A stretch of 64,000 nucleotides of DNA from Actinotalea solisilvae (GTDB lineage Bacteria > Actinomycetota > Actinomycetes > Actinomycetales > Cellulomonadaceae). Below are positions 1-9,844 of the stretch, piece after piece (position 1 is the first letter of the stretch; the number at the start of each line of letters is the position of its first letter). The notes under the pieces are model-generated. The model was not told the origin of the DNA, ran no database searches, and saw nothing but the letters and a program-made list of their open reading frames with translations. Location: contig NZ_JADDKQ010000003.1 in NCBI RefSeq assembly GCF_016464425.1, forward strand, positions 62,001 to 126,000, given 5' to 3'. The position numbers and the translations under genes were made by a program.

Positions 1-29
1 CTGCTCGTCCGCGCGCCCCCGAGAGGGCG

Positions 30-1688
30 TCAGCGCAGCTGCAGGAGCCAGCGCAGGAGCAGGCGGGCGCCGAAGCCGGTCGCTCCCTCGGGGACCTCGT
101 GGGCTGCGGCCGTGGCTCGCGCGGGCCCCGCGATGTCGAGGTGCGCCCAGCGGCGGTCCCCGGCGAAGCGCTGCAGGAAGAGCGCCGCGGTGATCGAGCC
201 GCCACCGACGCCCGGGTCGGACGGCACGTGCCGCACGTCCGCGACCGACGACTCGAGCACCCACCGGTAGTCCTCGACGAGCGGCATGCGCCACAGCAGC
301 TCGCCCGTGTCCTGCCCGGCCGCCTCGAGCGAGCGCGCGAGCCGGTCGTCCGGCGTGTAGAGCGCGCCGTGCTGCCGGCCCAGCCCGAGCGTCGCGGCGC
401 CCGTGAGCGTGGCGACGTCCACGACGATGTCCGGGTCCAGCTCGGCGTCGGCGTGGCTCAGCGCGTCGGCCAGGACCATGCGGCCCTCGGCGTCCGTGTT
501 GACGACCTCGACGGTCGTCCCGCCGTGCACCGTGACGACGTCGCCCGGGCGGTAGGACGAGGCACCGACGGCGTTCTCCGCGAGCGGGAGCAGCGCGGTG
601 ACGCGGTGGCGCACGCCCGCCCGCGACGCGCCGAGCACGGCCGCGAGCGCGACGGCGGCGCCGGCCATGTCGGTCTTCATCGCGACCATCGACTCGCGCG
701 GCTTGATGGAGATGCCGCCCGTGTCGTAGGTGATGCCCTTGCCGACGAGCACGACGTGGCGCCCCGCGGCGCCCGGCCGGGTGCGCGCACCGGCCGAGGG
801 GGCCCCCACGGGCTCGTACCGCACGGTGACGAGCCGCGGCGGGTGGGCCGACCCGCCGCCGACGGCGACGATGCCGCCGAAGCCGCGCTCCGCGAGCGCG
901 TCGCCCTCGAGCACCTCGACCGACAGGCCGGGTCCGGTCGCGAGGCGCGTGACCTGGTCGGCGAGCCAGGCCGGGGTCTTGGTGTCCGACGGCGTGACGG
1001 TGAGGGTGCGGGCGACCCACGACGCCTCGGCCGCGATGCGGGCGGAGGCGAGCGCGCTCTCGGGGTGGCGTCCGAGCACCACGAGCTCGGTCGCCGGCGG
1101 CTCGGGGGGCGTGCCGGTGGCACGCGTCGCGTGCCGGTACGCGCCGAGCAGGTAGCCCTCGACGACGGCGCGCGCGTCCTCGGCCCCGCCCTCCGCGCCG
1201 AGCGTCGTGACGACGCGGCGCAGCCCTCGGGTCGACCGCGCGACGGCGGCGCCGGCCCGGCGCAGGTCGCGGGGCGAGCCCGAGCCCGTGCCGACGAGCA
1301 CGACGCGGGCGGGCAGCCCCGCCCACGGGAGCGCCGCAGCGCCCGAGGCGCGGGGCAGGTGCACGGTGTGCGCCTCGCCCGCGGCGCCGGTGAGCCCGGC
1401 GCGCTCGGCGAGGTCGCCCAGGTCGATGCCGTAGCGCACGGCGGCGTCGGCGACGCCCGCGCGGGGCTGGACGCCGTCGTCCTCCTCGGCCGCGGGCGCG
1501 ACGGGCAGCACGAGCGCGTCGACGTCCGGCTCCGCGAGGAGCGTCGTGGACGCGACGGTGCCGCGCGCGACGGAGACGGCGGGCAGCTCGGGCAGCGACG
1601 AGGACGCGGGGGCGCGCCGCGGGGCGGCCGCCCTGCGGCGGCCGGTCTCGTCCCGGCGCACGACCGTGCGCCGTGCTGGTCCGGCCAC
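30..1688 (-). CDS. pepA: Leucyl aminopeptidase, M17 family
   Basis: Cytosolic two-metal exopeptidase that removes N-terminal residues from peptides. The 552-residue protein has the N-terminal macro-like domain of the family and a C-terminal catalytic domain. The catalytic part shows GKGITYDTGGISIKP (metal- and lysine-bearing loop), MKTDMAGAA and the family signature NTDAEGRMVLADAL. Length is slightly above the usual 480-510, mostly from an Arg/Ala-rich N-terminal extension. The start is a GTG, so the true start could lie a little further in. It lies 5 bp downstream of the DUF3117 gene and is probably co-transcribed with it. Identity follows from motifs; the substrate range is not visible. Confidence 0.93.
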   Translation of the reverse strand: MAGPARRTVVRRDETGRRRAAAPRRAPASSSLPELPAVSVARGTVASTTLLAEPDVDALVLPVAPAAEEDDGVQPRAGVADAAVRYGIDLGDLAERAGLTGAAGEAHTVHLPRASGAAALPWAGLPARVVLVGTGSGSPRDLRRAGAAVARSTRGLRRVVTTLGAEGGAEDARAVVEGYLLGAYRHATRATGTPPEPPATELVVLGRHPESALASARIAAEASWVARTLTVTPSDTKTPAWLADQVTRLATGPGLSVEVLEGDALAERGFGGIVAVGGGSAHPPRLVTVRYEPVGAPSAGARTRPGAAGRHVVLVGKGITYDTGGISIKPRESMVAMKTDMAGAAVALAAVLGASRAGVRHRVTALLPLAENAVGASSYRPGDVVTVHGGTTVEVVNTDAEGRMVLADALSHADAELDPDIVVDVATLTGAATLGLGRQHGALYTPDDRLARSLEAAGQDTGELLWRMPLVEDYRWVLESSVADVRHVPSDPGVGGGSITAALFLQRFAGDRRWAHLDIAGPARATAAAHEVPEGATGFGARLLLRWLLQLR

Positions 1689-1693
1689 GGGCC

Positions 1694-1861
1694 TCAGCTC
1701 ACGACGGCGGTCAGCGCCTCGCCCAGCTCGCTCGCCTCGGTCGCGTTGAGCTCGACGACCAGGCGGCCCCCGCCCTCGAGGGGCACGCGCATGACGATGC
1801 CGCGGCCCTCCTTGGTGACCTCGAGCGGTCCGTCGCCCGTCCTCGGCTTCATCGCAGCCAT
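1694..1861 (-). CDS. DUF3117 small conserved actinobacterial protein
   Basis: A 55-residue protein beginning MAAMKPRTGDGPLEVTKEGR and ending in a short Glu/Ala/Leu-rich helix. From memory it is nearly identical to M. tuberculosis Rv1211, a DUF3117 protein once called calmodulin-like. Its molecular role is unsettled. The ATG has a strong ribosome-binding site, GAGGAGGAG, about 9 nt upstream. It lies directly before the leucyl aminopeptidase gene. The extreme conservation of so short a protein across actinobacteria suggests an essential structural or binding role, but nothing in the sequence says which. Confidence 0.9.
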   Translation of the reverse strand: MAAMKPRTGDGPLEVTKEGRGIVMRVPLEGGGRLVVELNATEASELGEALTAVVS

Positions 1862-2079
1862 CGGTTGGCTCCTCCTCGTCGGTCTCGTCCCGCCCGGCCC
1901 AGGTCCGTCGGTCGGCGCCCTCGCGGGGCCGGCCGTCGGTTGCTCGCTCGTGGCGCGCCGCGGCTCGCGCGCCCAGGGTGCGTGTGCCGGCGGACGCGCT
2001 CCCGTGCGTGGCTGGGTGGCGGATGTCCGAGATCAGTCTAGTTCACCGCGAGGACACGGCGGCACCCGTCGGACGGCGC

Positions 2080-3333
2080 TCACGGCGGCCACCCGGACGG
2101 CGGCACGAGGCGCCAGAGCAGCCCCACCCACGCGACCTGTCCCGCGACGCCGAGGAGGACGACGAGCGCGAGCGTCGCACGGGGCCACCGGCTGCGCAGG
2201 CAGAGCTGGGCCACGACCGCGGCGACGGGGAACGCGAGGAGCCCGAACCTCACCAGGCTCGTGCCGGGCTCGAGCACGAGGACCAGGTAGCCCAGGTAGC
2301 CCGCCGTCCAGCCGCGCAGCACCGCCCCGAGCCGCGCGAGCGGGCGGGTGAGCAGGAGCGCGCCCAGCCCGACGGCGACGGCCGCGAGCGCGGGGACGCC
2401 CCACGGGCCGAGCAGCCACCGCGCGACGTCGAGCCACGGCACGAGCGGGACCACCTCCCCGCGCCCGCGCCACGCGGCCTGGGTCAGCGTGTACGCGTCC
2501 GCGCGCCCGGTCGCGAGCCCCACGAGGGCGGGCCACAGGAGCCCGGACGCCGCGGCGACCAGGGCGAGCGCGCCGAGGCGCCACCGCTCGCCCGGGGCCC
2601 ACGCGAGGGCGGGCGCCGGGGCCACGGACGCCTCGCGGTGCCGCTGCCACGCGTGGGCGGCGACCGCCAGGACGAGCGGCAGGGCGACCGCGCGCGTGAG
2701 CCCGAGCGCGAGCACCACGGGCACCGCGAGCGCGTACCGCCGCTCGAGCAGGCACCACAGCGCCGCGGCGAGCAGGAGCAGGGCGAGGGACTCGGTGTAC
2801 GCGACCTGGAGCACGGGCGACGCCGCGCCCGTCGCCAGCACCGCGACGGTCGCGAGCGGCAGCGCGCGGGCGACCCGTGCGGGCGGCGGCGGCGCGCCCG
2901 CACGGACGGCCGCCTCGAGGCCGAGCGCGACCACGCGGTGGACGACGAGCAGCGCGGCGGTCCCGAGCACGAGCGCGAGCAGGGGTGCGACGGTCGCCCA
3001 GGGCGCCCCGGTGAGCGCCATGATCCCGCGCGCGAGGACCGGGAAGAGCGGGAAGAACGCCCAGGCGTTCTGCTGCACGCGGCCGTCCGGCCCGAGGGGC
3101 AGCTCGGCGGGGTACCCCTCCTCCGCGATCGTCCGGTACCAGGAGGCGTCCCACATGAGGCCCGTGTACTCGAGGTACGACGGCGACGCCGGGGTCCAGA
3201 GGTTCGCGGCCTGCCGCTCGGCGACGACGAGGAGCACGACGGCGCTGACGAGGCGCGCCGCGGCCTGCACCGCCAGCACCTGGACCCACCAGCGCCGGCG
3301 CACGAACCCGAGCGCGGGCCGCGCAGCGGTCAC
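2080..3333 (-). CDS. PIG-V-like integral membrane mannosyltransferase
   Basis: A 417-residue polytopic membrane protein with about ten hydrophobic segments. The first extracytoplasmic loop after TM1 contains WDASWYRTIAEEGYP, the WD-x-x-WY-x-x-IA-x-x-GY pattern typical of PIG-V/GPI-mannosyltransferase-2-like glycosyltransferases, followed by AFFPLFPVL. Such actinobacterial proteins are thought to use polyprenyl-phosphate-mannose for cell-envelope glycans or lipoglycans. The chosen GTG start overlaps the upstream folP-like stop codon by 4 bp (GTGA), the usual arrangement here; a longer frame upstream only shadows folP. Acceptor and donor are inferred, not seen. Confidence 0.78.
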   Translation of the reverse strand: MTAARPALGFVRRRWWVQVLAVQAAARLVSAVVLLVVAERQAANLWTPASPSYLEYTGLMWDASWYRTIAEEGYPAELPLGPDGRVQQNAWAFFPLFPVLARGIMALTGAPWATVAPLLALVLGTAALLVVHRVVALGLEAAVRAGAPPPPARVARALPLATVAVLATGAASPVLQVAYTESLALLLLAAALWCLLERRYALAVPVVLALGLTRAVALPLVLAVAAHAWQRHREASVAPAPALAWAPGERWRLGALALVAAASGLLWPALVGLATGRADAYTLTQAAWRGRGEVVPLVPWLDVARWLLGPWGVPALAAVAVGLGALLLTRPLARLGAVLRGWTAGYLGYLVLVLEPGTSLVRFGLLAFPVAAVVAQLCLRSRWPRATLALVVLLGVAGQVAWVGLLWRLVPPSGWPP

Positions 3334-4301
3334 GCGAGCCCGCGCACGGCGCGGGCCGGCGGCAGGTCGCCGCGGATCACGGCGACCATCTCGGCGACCC
3401 GGCGGGTCGCCCGGACGTCGTGCGCGCGGAAGACGCTCGCGCCCAGCCACGCCGCGACCGCGGTCGCGGCGAGCGTGCCCTCGAGCCGGTCCTCGACCGG
3501 CAGCCCGAGCGACTCGCCCACGAAGTCCTTGCGGCTCAGCGCCATGAGCACGGGGTGACCCAGCGCGACGAGCTCGGCCGTGCGGCGCGTGAGGTGCAGC
3601 GAGTGCCACGTCGTCTTGCCGAAGTCGTGGGTCGGGTCGACGAGCACGGACTCGGGGTGCACGCCGGCCTCGACGGCGCGCGAGGCAGCCGCAGCGAGCG
3701 TCGCGAGGACGTCCTGCAGGACGCCGTCGCGCGGGTCGGGCGCGGTGCCGGCACCTGCGCCACCTGCGTCACCGTGGGCCCCGCCGGCACCCTCCCCCGC
3801 GCGCAGCGGGTACTCCGGACGCAGCGGGTCGGTCCGGGGCGGCAGCCCGCCCGTGTGCGAGCACACCAGGCCGGCGCCGTACCGCGCGGCGACGTCGGCG
3901 AGGCCGGGGTCGTAGCCCGCCCACGTGTCGTTGATGAGGTCGGCGCCCGCCTCGGCCGCCGCGACGGCGACCTCGGAGCGCCAGGTGTCCACCGAGATCG
4001 GCAGGTCGCCGAACGCCGCGCGGACGCGCGCGACCAGCGGCACGACGCGGTCGACCTCCTCCGCGACCGACACCTCGGGCCCGCGTCCCGCCCGCACGCC
4101 GCCGATGTCGACGAGGTCCGCGCCCTCGCGCACCGCGCGCTCGACGGCCGCGAGCGCGGCGTCGTCGTCCGACGCGCGCGCCGCGGCGTAGAACGAGTCG
4201 GGCGTGCGGTTGACGACCGCCATGACCGCCGGACGACCCGGGGACAGCACGCGGCCGCGCAGGCGCAGCGCGACGCCCGCCGGCGGCACGCCGGTGCTCA
4301 C
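3330..4301 (-). CDS. folP2: Dihydropteroate synthase-like protein, FolP2 type
   Basis: A 323-residue TIM-barrel pterin-binding protein. Recognisable DHPS elements in order are MAVVNRTPDSF, ISVDTW, LINDTWAG, VLVDPTHDFGKT, LSRKDFVG and RAHDV. Several differ from the canonical enzyme (VNVTPDSF, DPGIGFGKT), matching the FolP2 paralogue of mycobacteria, whose DHPS activity is doubtful as I recall. A Gly/Ala/Glu-rich insertion lies in the middle, after RPEYPLR. The GTG start overlaps the LOG gene stop (GTGA), and the 3' end overlaps the next GTG. Because of the motif changes I would not assume a role in folate synthesis. Confidence 0.85.
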   Translation of the reverse strand: MSTGVPPAGVALRLRGRVLSPGRPAVMAVVNRTPDSFYAAARASDDDAALAAVERAVREGADLVDIGGVRAGRGPEVSVAEEVDRVVPLVARVRAAFGDLPISVDTWRSEVAVAAAEAGADLINDTWAGYDPGLADVAARYGAGLVCSHTGGLPPRTDPLRPEYPLRAGEGAGGAHGDAGGAGAGTAPDPRDGVLQDVLATLAAAASRAVEAGVHPESVLVDPTHDFGKTTWHSLHLTRRTAELVALGHPVLMALSRKDFVGESLGLPVEDRLEGTLAATAVAAWLGASVFRAHDVRATRRVAEMVAVIRGDLPPARAVRGLA

Positions 4302-5122
4302 GCCGGCGAGGTCCCCGAGCCCGCGCGCTCGGCCTCCTGCTCGGCGGCCGCGTTGGCGGCGACGGCCTGCTCCTCCGCGCGCCGCTGCGCGTCGCGGTCG
4401 TGCACGATCCGCACGGCCTCGTCGGGGTCGTCGACGAGCTGGACGAGGTCGAGGTCCTTCTCGCTGATGGTGCCGTGGTCGAGGACGGGCCCGCGCAGCC
4501 AGTCGAGCAGGCCCTGCCAGTACAACGAGCCCACGAGCACGATGGGGAACTCGGTGACCTTGTGGGTCTGGACGAGCGTGAGGGACTCGAAGAGCTCGTC
4601 GAACGTGCCGAACCCGCCCGGCAGCACCACGAAGCCCTGCGCGTACTTGACGAACATCGTCTTGCGCGCGAAGAAGTAGCGGAAGTTGACGCCGAGGTCG
4701 ACCCACTGGTTCATGCCCTGCTCGAACGGCAGCTCGATGCCCAGGCCCACCGAGAGGCCGCCCGCCTCGGCCGCGCCCCGGTTCGCGGCCTCCATGATCC
4801 CCGGACCGCCCCCGGTGATGACCGCGTAGCCGTGCTCGACGAGCCCGCGCCCGACGGCGACGCCGAGCGCGTAGTCGGGGTGGTCCGGCTTGGTCCGCGC
4901 GGAGCCGAAGACGCTGACCGCCGGCCCCACCTCGGCGAGCGCGCCGAAGCCCTCGACGAACTCGCTCTGGATGCGCATGACGCGCCACGGGTCGGCGTGG
5001 ACCCACTCGGCGCCGCCGCCCCGGGCGAGGAGGTTCTGGTCGCTGGTCGTCTCGGGGACCTGCCCGCGCCGCAGGAGCACGGGGCCCTTGCGGTAGCCGC
5101 GGCCGCCGTCGTCGTTGCTCAT
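4298..5122 (-). CDS. LOG family protein (cytokinin riboside 5'-monophosphate phosphoribohydrolase-like)
   Basis: A 274-residue Rossmann-like protein of the LOG/TIGR00730 family. It shows VSVFGSART near residue 68, [16 protein letters not shown], and the signature PGGFGTFDE with catalytic Arg/Glu context. LOG enzymes cleave the N-glycosidic bond of nucleoside monophosphates; several bacterial members produce free bases or cytokinins. An N-terminal extension of about 55 residues precedes the fold, as in the larger actinobacterial LOG group (Rv1205-like). A TAGAGT -10-like box ends 7 nt before the ATG, suggesting a leaderless transcript. It heads the LOG-folP2-PIG-V string, with 4-bp overlaps downstream. 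Confidence 0.88.
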   Translation of the reverse strand: MSNDDGGRGYRKGPVLLRRGQVPETTSDQNLLARGGGAEWVHADPWRVMRIQSEFVEGFGALAEVGPAVSVFGSARTKPDHPDYALGVAVGRGLVEHGYAVITGGGPGIMEAANRGAAEAGGLSVGLGIELPFEQGMNQWVDLGVNFRYFFARKTMFVKYAQGFVVLPGGFGTFDELFESLTLVQTHKVTEFPIVLVGSLYWQGLLDWLRGPVLDHGTISEKDLDLVQLVDDPDEAVRIVHDRDAQRRAEEQAVAANAAAEQEAERAGSGTSPA

Positions 5123-5132
5123 GGGACCGACT

Positions 5133-6227
5133 CTAGGAGGTCAGCCAGGCCCGCAGCCCGGCGAGACAGGCGGTGATCTGGTCGACCGGGCAGCGCTCGT
5201 CGTCCGCGTGCGCGAGCGCGGGGTCGCCGGGGCCGAAGTTCACCGCGGGCACTCCCAGCGCGGAGAACCTGGCCACGTCCGTCCACCCCTCCTTCGCCGC
5301 GGGCGGGCGGCCGCTGAGGCCGGCGACGGCGGCCGCGAACGCAGCGGCGGCAGGGTGGTCGAGACCGGGCCGGGCCCCCGGCGCGCCGTCGGTGAACGCC
5401 ACGTCGAAGCCCGCGAAGACGTCGCGAACGTGGTCCTGCGCCTGCTCGAGCGTCGCCGCGGGCGCGAAACGGTAGTTGACGGTCACGACGCACTCGTCCG
5501 GGATGACGTTGCCCGCGATGCCGCCGCGGATCGCCACGGCGTTGAGCCCCTCGCGGTACACGAGCCCGTCGACCTCGACCGCGCGCGCCTCGTAGGCCGC
5601 GAGCCGCGCGAGCACCGGCGCCGCGCCGTGGATCGCGTTGACGCCGAGCCACGACCGTCCCGAGTGGGCCGCGCGCCCCGTGACGCGCACCTCGGCGCGC
5701 AGGGTCCCGTTGCAGCCGCCCTCGAGCGCCCCGGCCGTGGGCTCGCACAGGACGGCGAAGTCGCCGTCGACCCAGTCCGGGTGCTCACGGACGAGGCGGC
5801 CCAGGCCGTTGCGGTCCGCGTCGACCTCCTCGTTGTCGTAGAAGACCCAGGTGACGTCGCGCGTCGGGGCGCCGAGCGCCACGGCGAGCGCGAGCTGGAC
5901 GGCGACGCCCGCCTTCATGTCGACGGTCCCGCGGCCCCAGAGCACCTCGGTCCCGTCGGCCTCGCGTCGCCGCTCGGTCGGCAGGTTGCCCGCGACCGGC
6001 ACGGTGTCGAGGTGCCCGGCGACCACGACGCGCTGGGACCGGGCGAGGTGGGTCCGCGCCACGACGGCGTCGCCGTCGCGGAGCACCTCGAGGTGCGGCG
6101 CCGCGCGCAGGGCCGCCTCGACGGCGTCCGCCAACGGGCCCTCGGTCCCGCTCACGGAGCGCAGGTCGCACAGGACGCGCGTGAGCTCGACGACGTCGCC
6201 GGTGACCGGCAGCACGGTGGAGGTCAT
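5133..6227 (-). CDS. dapE: Succinyl-diaminopimelate desuccinylase
   Basis: A 364-residue M20-family metallohydrolase that converts N-succinyl-LL-2,6-diaminopimelate to LL-diaminopimelate and succinate in lysine and peptidoglycan synthesis. Metal-ligand motifs visible are AGHLDTVP near residue 72, [16 protein letters not shown] with the catalytic glutamate, LCEPT, and the C-terminal HADDERC. A lid/dimerisation domain lies between them. It is divergent from dapD, with the two starts about 60 bp apart. A TAGGGT box (6234-6239) ends 6 nt before the ATG, so the mRNA is probably leaderless. Confidence 0.93.
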   Translation of the reverse strand: MTSTVLPVTGDVVELTRVLCDLRSVSGTEGPLADAVEAALRAAPHLEVLRDGDAVVARTHLARSQRVVVAGHLDTVPVAGNLPTERRREADGTEVLWGRGTVDMKAGVAVQLALAVALGAPTRDVTWVFYDNEEVDADRNGLGRLVREHPDWVDGDFAVLCEPTAGALEGGCNGTLRAEVRVTGRAAHSGRSWLGVNAIHGAAPVLARLAAYEARAVEVDGLVYREGLNAVAIRGGIAGNVIPDECVVTVNYRFAPAATLEQAQDHVRDVFAGFDVAFTDGAPGARPGLDHPAAAAFAAAVAGLSGRPPAAKEGWTDVARFSALGVPAVNFGPGDPALAHADDERCPVDQITACLAGLRAWLTS

Positions 6228-6233
6228 GCCGCG

Positions 6234-6283
6234 ACCCTAGGCCGTCTCGCTGGGCAGGACGCCGCGCGCCCGACATCTAGGCT
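6234..6283. promoter_or_regulatory. Divergent dapE/dapD promoters, both leaderless in form
   Basis: On the minus strand TAGGGT (6234-6239) ends 6 nt before the dapE ATG. On the plus strand TAGGCT (6278-6283) ends 7 nt before the dapD ATG. Both spacings put the transcription start at or within a base or two of the start codon. The two -10 boxes are about 40 bp apart, so the polymerases probably exclude each other or share a regulator. No convincing -35 element or operator was seen. Confidence 0.6.
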
Positions 6284-6290
6284 GGCGGGC

Positions 6291-7247
6291 ATGAGCACGC
6301 GCACCGCCTGGGGCCACGGTCTGGCCACGCTGACGCCGGACGGCACGGTCCTCGACACCTGGTACCCGCAGCCCGCGCTCGGTCGCGCGCCGTCGGACGG
6401 CTCGGACGAGGAGCACCGCGCCGCCCTGCGCGCCCTGGAGCGCGCGGACGACGCGCGCGGCGTCCGGACGCAGGTGATCACGACGGAGATCGACCTCGAC
6501 GAGGCGCCGACGAGCACGGCCGACGCCTACCTGCGGCTGCACCTGCTCTCGCACCGCCTCGTCCCGCCGCACGGCGTCGACCTCGACGGCATCTTCACCG
6601 TCCTGCCGAACGTCGTGTGGACGGACCGCGGGCCGTGCGCGGTGGCCGGCTTCGAGGCGACCCGGCTCCGGCTGCGCGCCGAGCACGGGACCGCACCCGT
6701 CGTGCTCGGCGTCGACAAGTTCCCCCGCATGGTCGACTACGTGCTGCCCTCGGGCGTCCGCATCGCCGACGCCGACCGCGTGCGCCTCGGTGCGCACCTC
6801 GCCGAGGGCACGACCGTGATGCACGAGGGCTTCGTCAACTTCAACGCGGGCACCCTCGGGGTCTGCATGGTCGAGGGCCGCATCTCCCAGGGCGTGGTCG
6901 TGGGCGACGGCAGCGACGTGGGCGGCGGCGCGTCGATCATGGGCACCCTCTCGGGCGGCGGGCGCGAGCGCATCCGCGTGGGCCGCCGGTCGCTGCTGGG
7001 CGCCAACGCCGGCCTCGGCATCCCGCTCGGGGACGACTGCGTCGTCGAGGCGGGCCTCTACCTCACCGCGGGCACCAAGGTGACGATCGCGGGGTCGGGC
7101 GCCGACGCGGGCGCGGTCGTCGCGGCGCGCGAGCTGGCGGGACGCGACGGGCTCCTGTTCCGCCGCAACTCCGTCACCGGGGCGGTCGAGGCGCACCCGC
7201 GGACCGGCACCGGCATCACGCTCAACCCGGACCTGCACGCCCACTGA
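6291..7247 (+). CDS. dapD: 2,3,4,5-tetrahydropyridine-2,6-dicarboxylate N-succinyltransferase
   Basis: A 318-residue left-handed beta-helix acyltransferase that succinylates tetrahydrodipicolinate in the diaminopimelate pathway. The C-terminal half carries hexapeptide repeats ([18 protein letters not shown] onward, [40 protein letters not shown]). The N-terminal domain ending in [15 protein letters not shown] is typical of the actinobacterial DapD subgroup. The ATG is 7 nt after a TAGGCT box. An in-frame reading extends far upstream antisense to dapE and is not real. The stop overlaps the next ATG by one base (TGATG), so translation is probably coupled. Confidence 0.94.
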   Translation: MSTRTAWGHGLATLTPDGTVLDTWYPQPALGRAPSDGSDEEHRAALRALERADDARGVRTQVITTEIDLDEAPTSTADAYLRLHLLSHRLVPPHGVDLDGIFTVLPNVVWTDRGPCAVAGFEATRLRLRAEHGTAPVVLGVDKFPRMVDYVLPSGVRIADADRVRLGAHLAEGTTVMHEGFVNFNAGTLGVCMVEGRISQGVVVGDGSDVGGGASIMGTLSGGGRERIRVGRRSLLGANAGLGIPLGDDCVVEAGLYLTAGTKVTIAGSGADAGAVVAARELAGRDGLLFRRNSVTGAVEAHPRTGTGITLNPDLHAH

Positions 7248-8239
7248 TGCCCGCCCGCCCAGCCGCGCCGCGGCGCGGACCGTCGGAGCCTCCGCAGGCC
7301 GGCGCCGCGCGGCCCGCCCGGCAGCCCGTGCCGCGCGCGCTCGACCCGCGCCCGGCGCGACCGCCGCGACGCCGTGGCCGCCGCGCCGGCCGGACGCTGC
7401 TCGGCGTCGCGGCGTTCGTCGTCGGCGTGGGTGCCGCGGGGACCGGTGTGGCCGCGTGGCTGCGCCACCTCGACGCCGAGCCCCTCGTCGAGCGGTGCTC
7501 CGCGACCGCCGAGGGCACGGCGTGGTTCCTCGAGCCGGACCAGGCCGACACCACCGCGCTGCTCGCGGCGACGAGCGTCCGGCGCGGGCTGCCCGCGCGG
7601 GCGACGACCATCGCGATCGCCACGGGCCTGCAGGAGTCCAAGCTGCGCAACATCGACTTCGGGGACCGCGACTCCCTCGGCATCTTCCAGCAGCGGCCGT
7701 CCCAGGGCTGGGGCACGCCCGAGCAGCTGCTCGACCCGGTCTACGCGACCAACGCGTTCTACGACGCGCTCGTCGAGGTCGAGGGGTACGAGGACCTCGC
7801 CGTCACCGAGGCCGCGCAGGCCGTCCAGCGGTCCGGCTTCCCCGACGCCTACGCCCAGCACGAGCCGCGCGCGCGGGCGTGGGCGTCCGCGATGTACGGC
7901 TTCAGCCCGGGCGCGCTGACCTGCACGCTGGCCCCGGCCGACGCCGCGGGCGACCCGGCCGGCCTCGCCGCGCGCGTCGAGCGCGACTTCGGCGGGCTGC
8001 CCGTGACCGCCACGGGCCCGGTGCTCGAGGTCGACGCGAGCGGGCTCGGCGGCACCGCGGAGGACGCCGCCCGCATGGCGTGGATCGTCGCCCACTGGGC
8101 CGTGTCCGTCGCCGAGACGCACGACGTGGTCGCCGTGCAGGCGGGCGACACGGCGTGGGCGCGCACCGAGGGCGCCTGGGCGACGGTCGACGACGCGCCG
8201 ACCGCGCCCGGTGTCGTCCGGATCGAGCTCGCGACCTGA
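7247..8239 (+). CDS. Membrane-anchored lysozyme-like protein of unknown function
   Basis: A 330-residue protein with an Arg/Pro/Ala-rich cytosolic N-terminus of about 45 residues, one transmembrane segment around residues 46-65, and an extracytoplasmic domain. That domain contains AIATGLQESKLRN, then GDRDSLGIFQQRPSQGWGT, a lysozyme/transglycosylase-like pattern with a candidate catalytic glutamate in LQESKL, followed by an uncharacterised C-terminal region. Such proteins are common and unnamed in actinobacteria. The ATG overlaps the dapD stop, so coupling to diaminopimelate synthesis would suit a peptidoglycan role, but this is inference. It ends convergent with citrate synthase, 36 bp away. 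Confidence 0.8.
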   Translation: MPARPAAPRRGPSEPPQAGAARPARQPVPRALDPRPARPPRRRGRRAGRTLLGVAAFVVGVGAAGTGVAAWLRHLDAEPLVERCSATAEGTAWFLEPDQADTTALLAATSVRRGLPARATTIAIATGLQESKLRNIDFGDRDSLGIFQQRPSQGWGTPEQLLDPVYATNAFYDALVEVEGYEDLAVTEAAQAVQRSGFPDAYAQHEPRARAWASAMYGFSPGALTCTLAPADAAGDPAGLAARVERDFGGLPVTATGPVLEVDASGLGGTAEDAARMAWIVAHWAVSVAETHDVVAVQAGDTAWARTEGAWATVDDAPTAPGVVRIELAT

Positions 8240-8275
8240 GCCGCGCGGCGGGTCAGGGCCGCCACGGGCTCAGCC

Positions 8276-9574
<1,299 letters not shown>

Positions 9575-9844
9575 GAATCCTCCTCGGCGGGCCGTCGGCC
9601 AGCGGGAAGGCCCCCTGCGCTGCGGTCCAGACATGCGATACGGCCCTCGTCGGCCACGACGACGGTACCTGCGCACTCGCGCGCAGAACGAATCGGTGAT
9701 GGGCAGAACGTCCCTTGTGGGGGGTGATCCCCATCACACCCGTGGGCCCTCCGGTCGCGGTGGCGACGTCAGGAGCAGTCCAACGATAGACCAGGTGCGG
9801 GTCAAGCGGCCGGGATCCGGAGCGGGACCTGCGTCCTCGGCGAC

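Noticed and set aside
5115-6290. Long N-terminal extension of dapD
   Set aside because: Antisense to dapE, without similarity to DapD; the ATG at 6291 follows a promoter box at leaderless distance.
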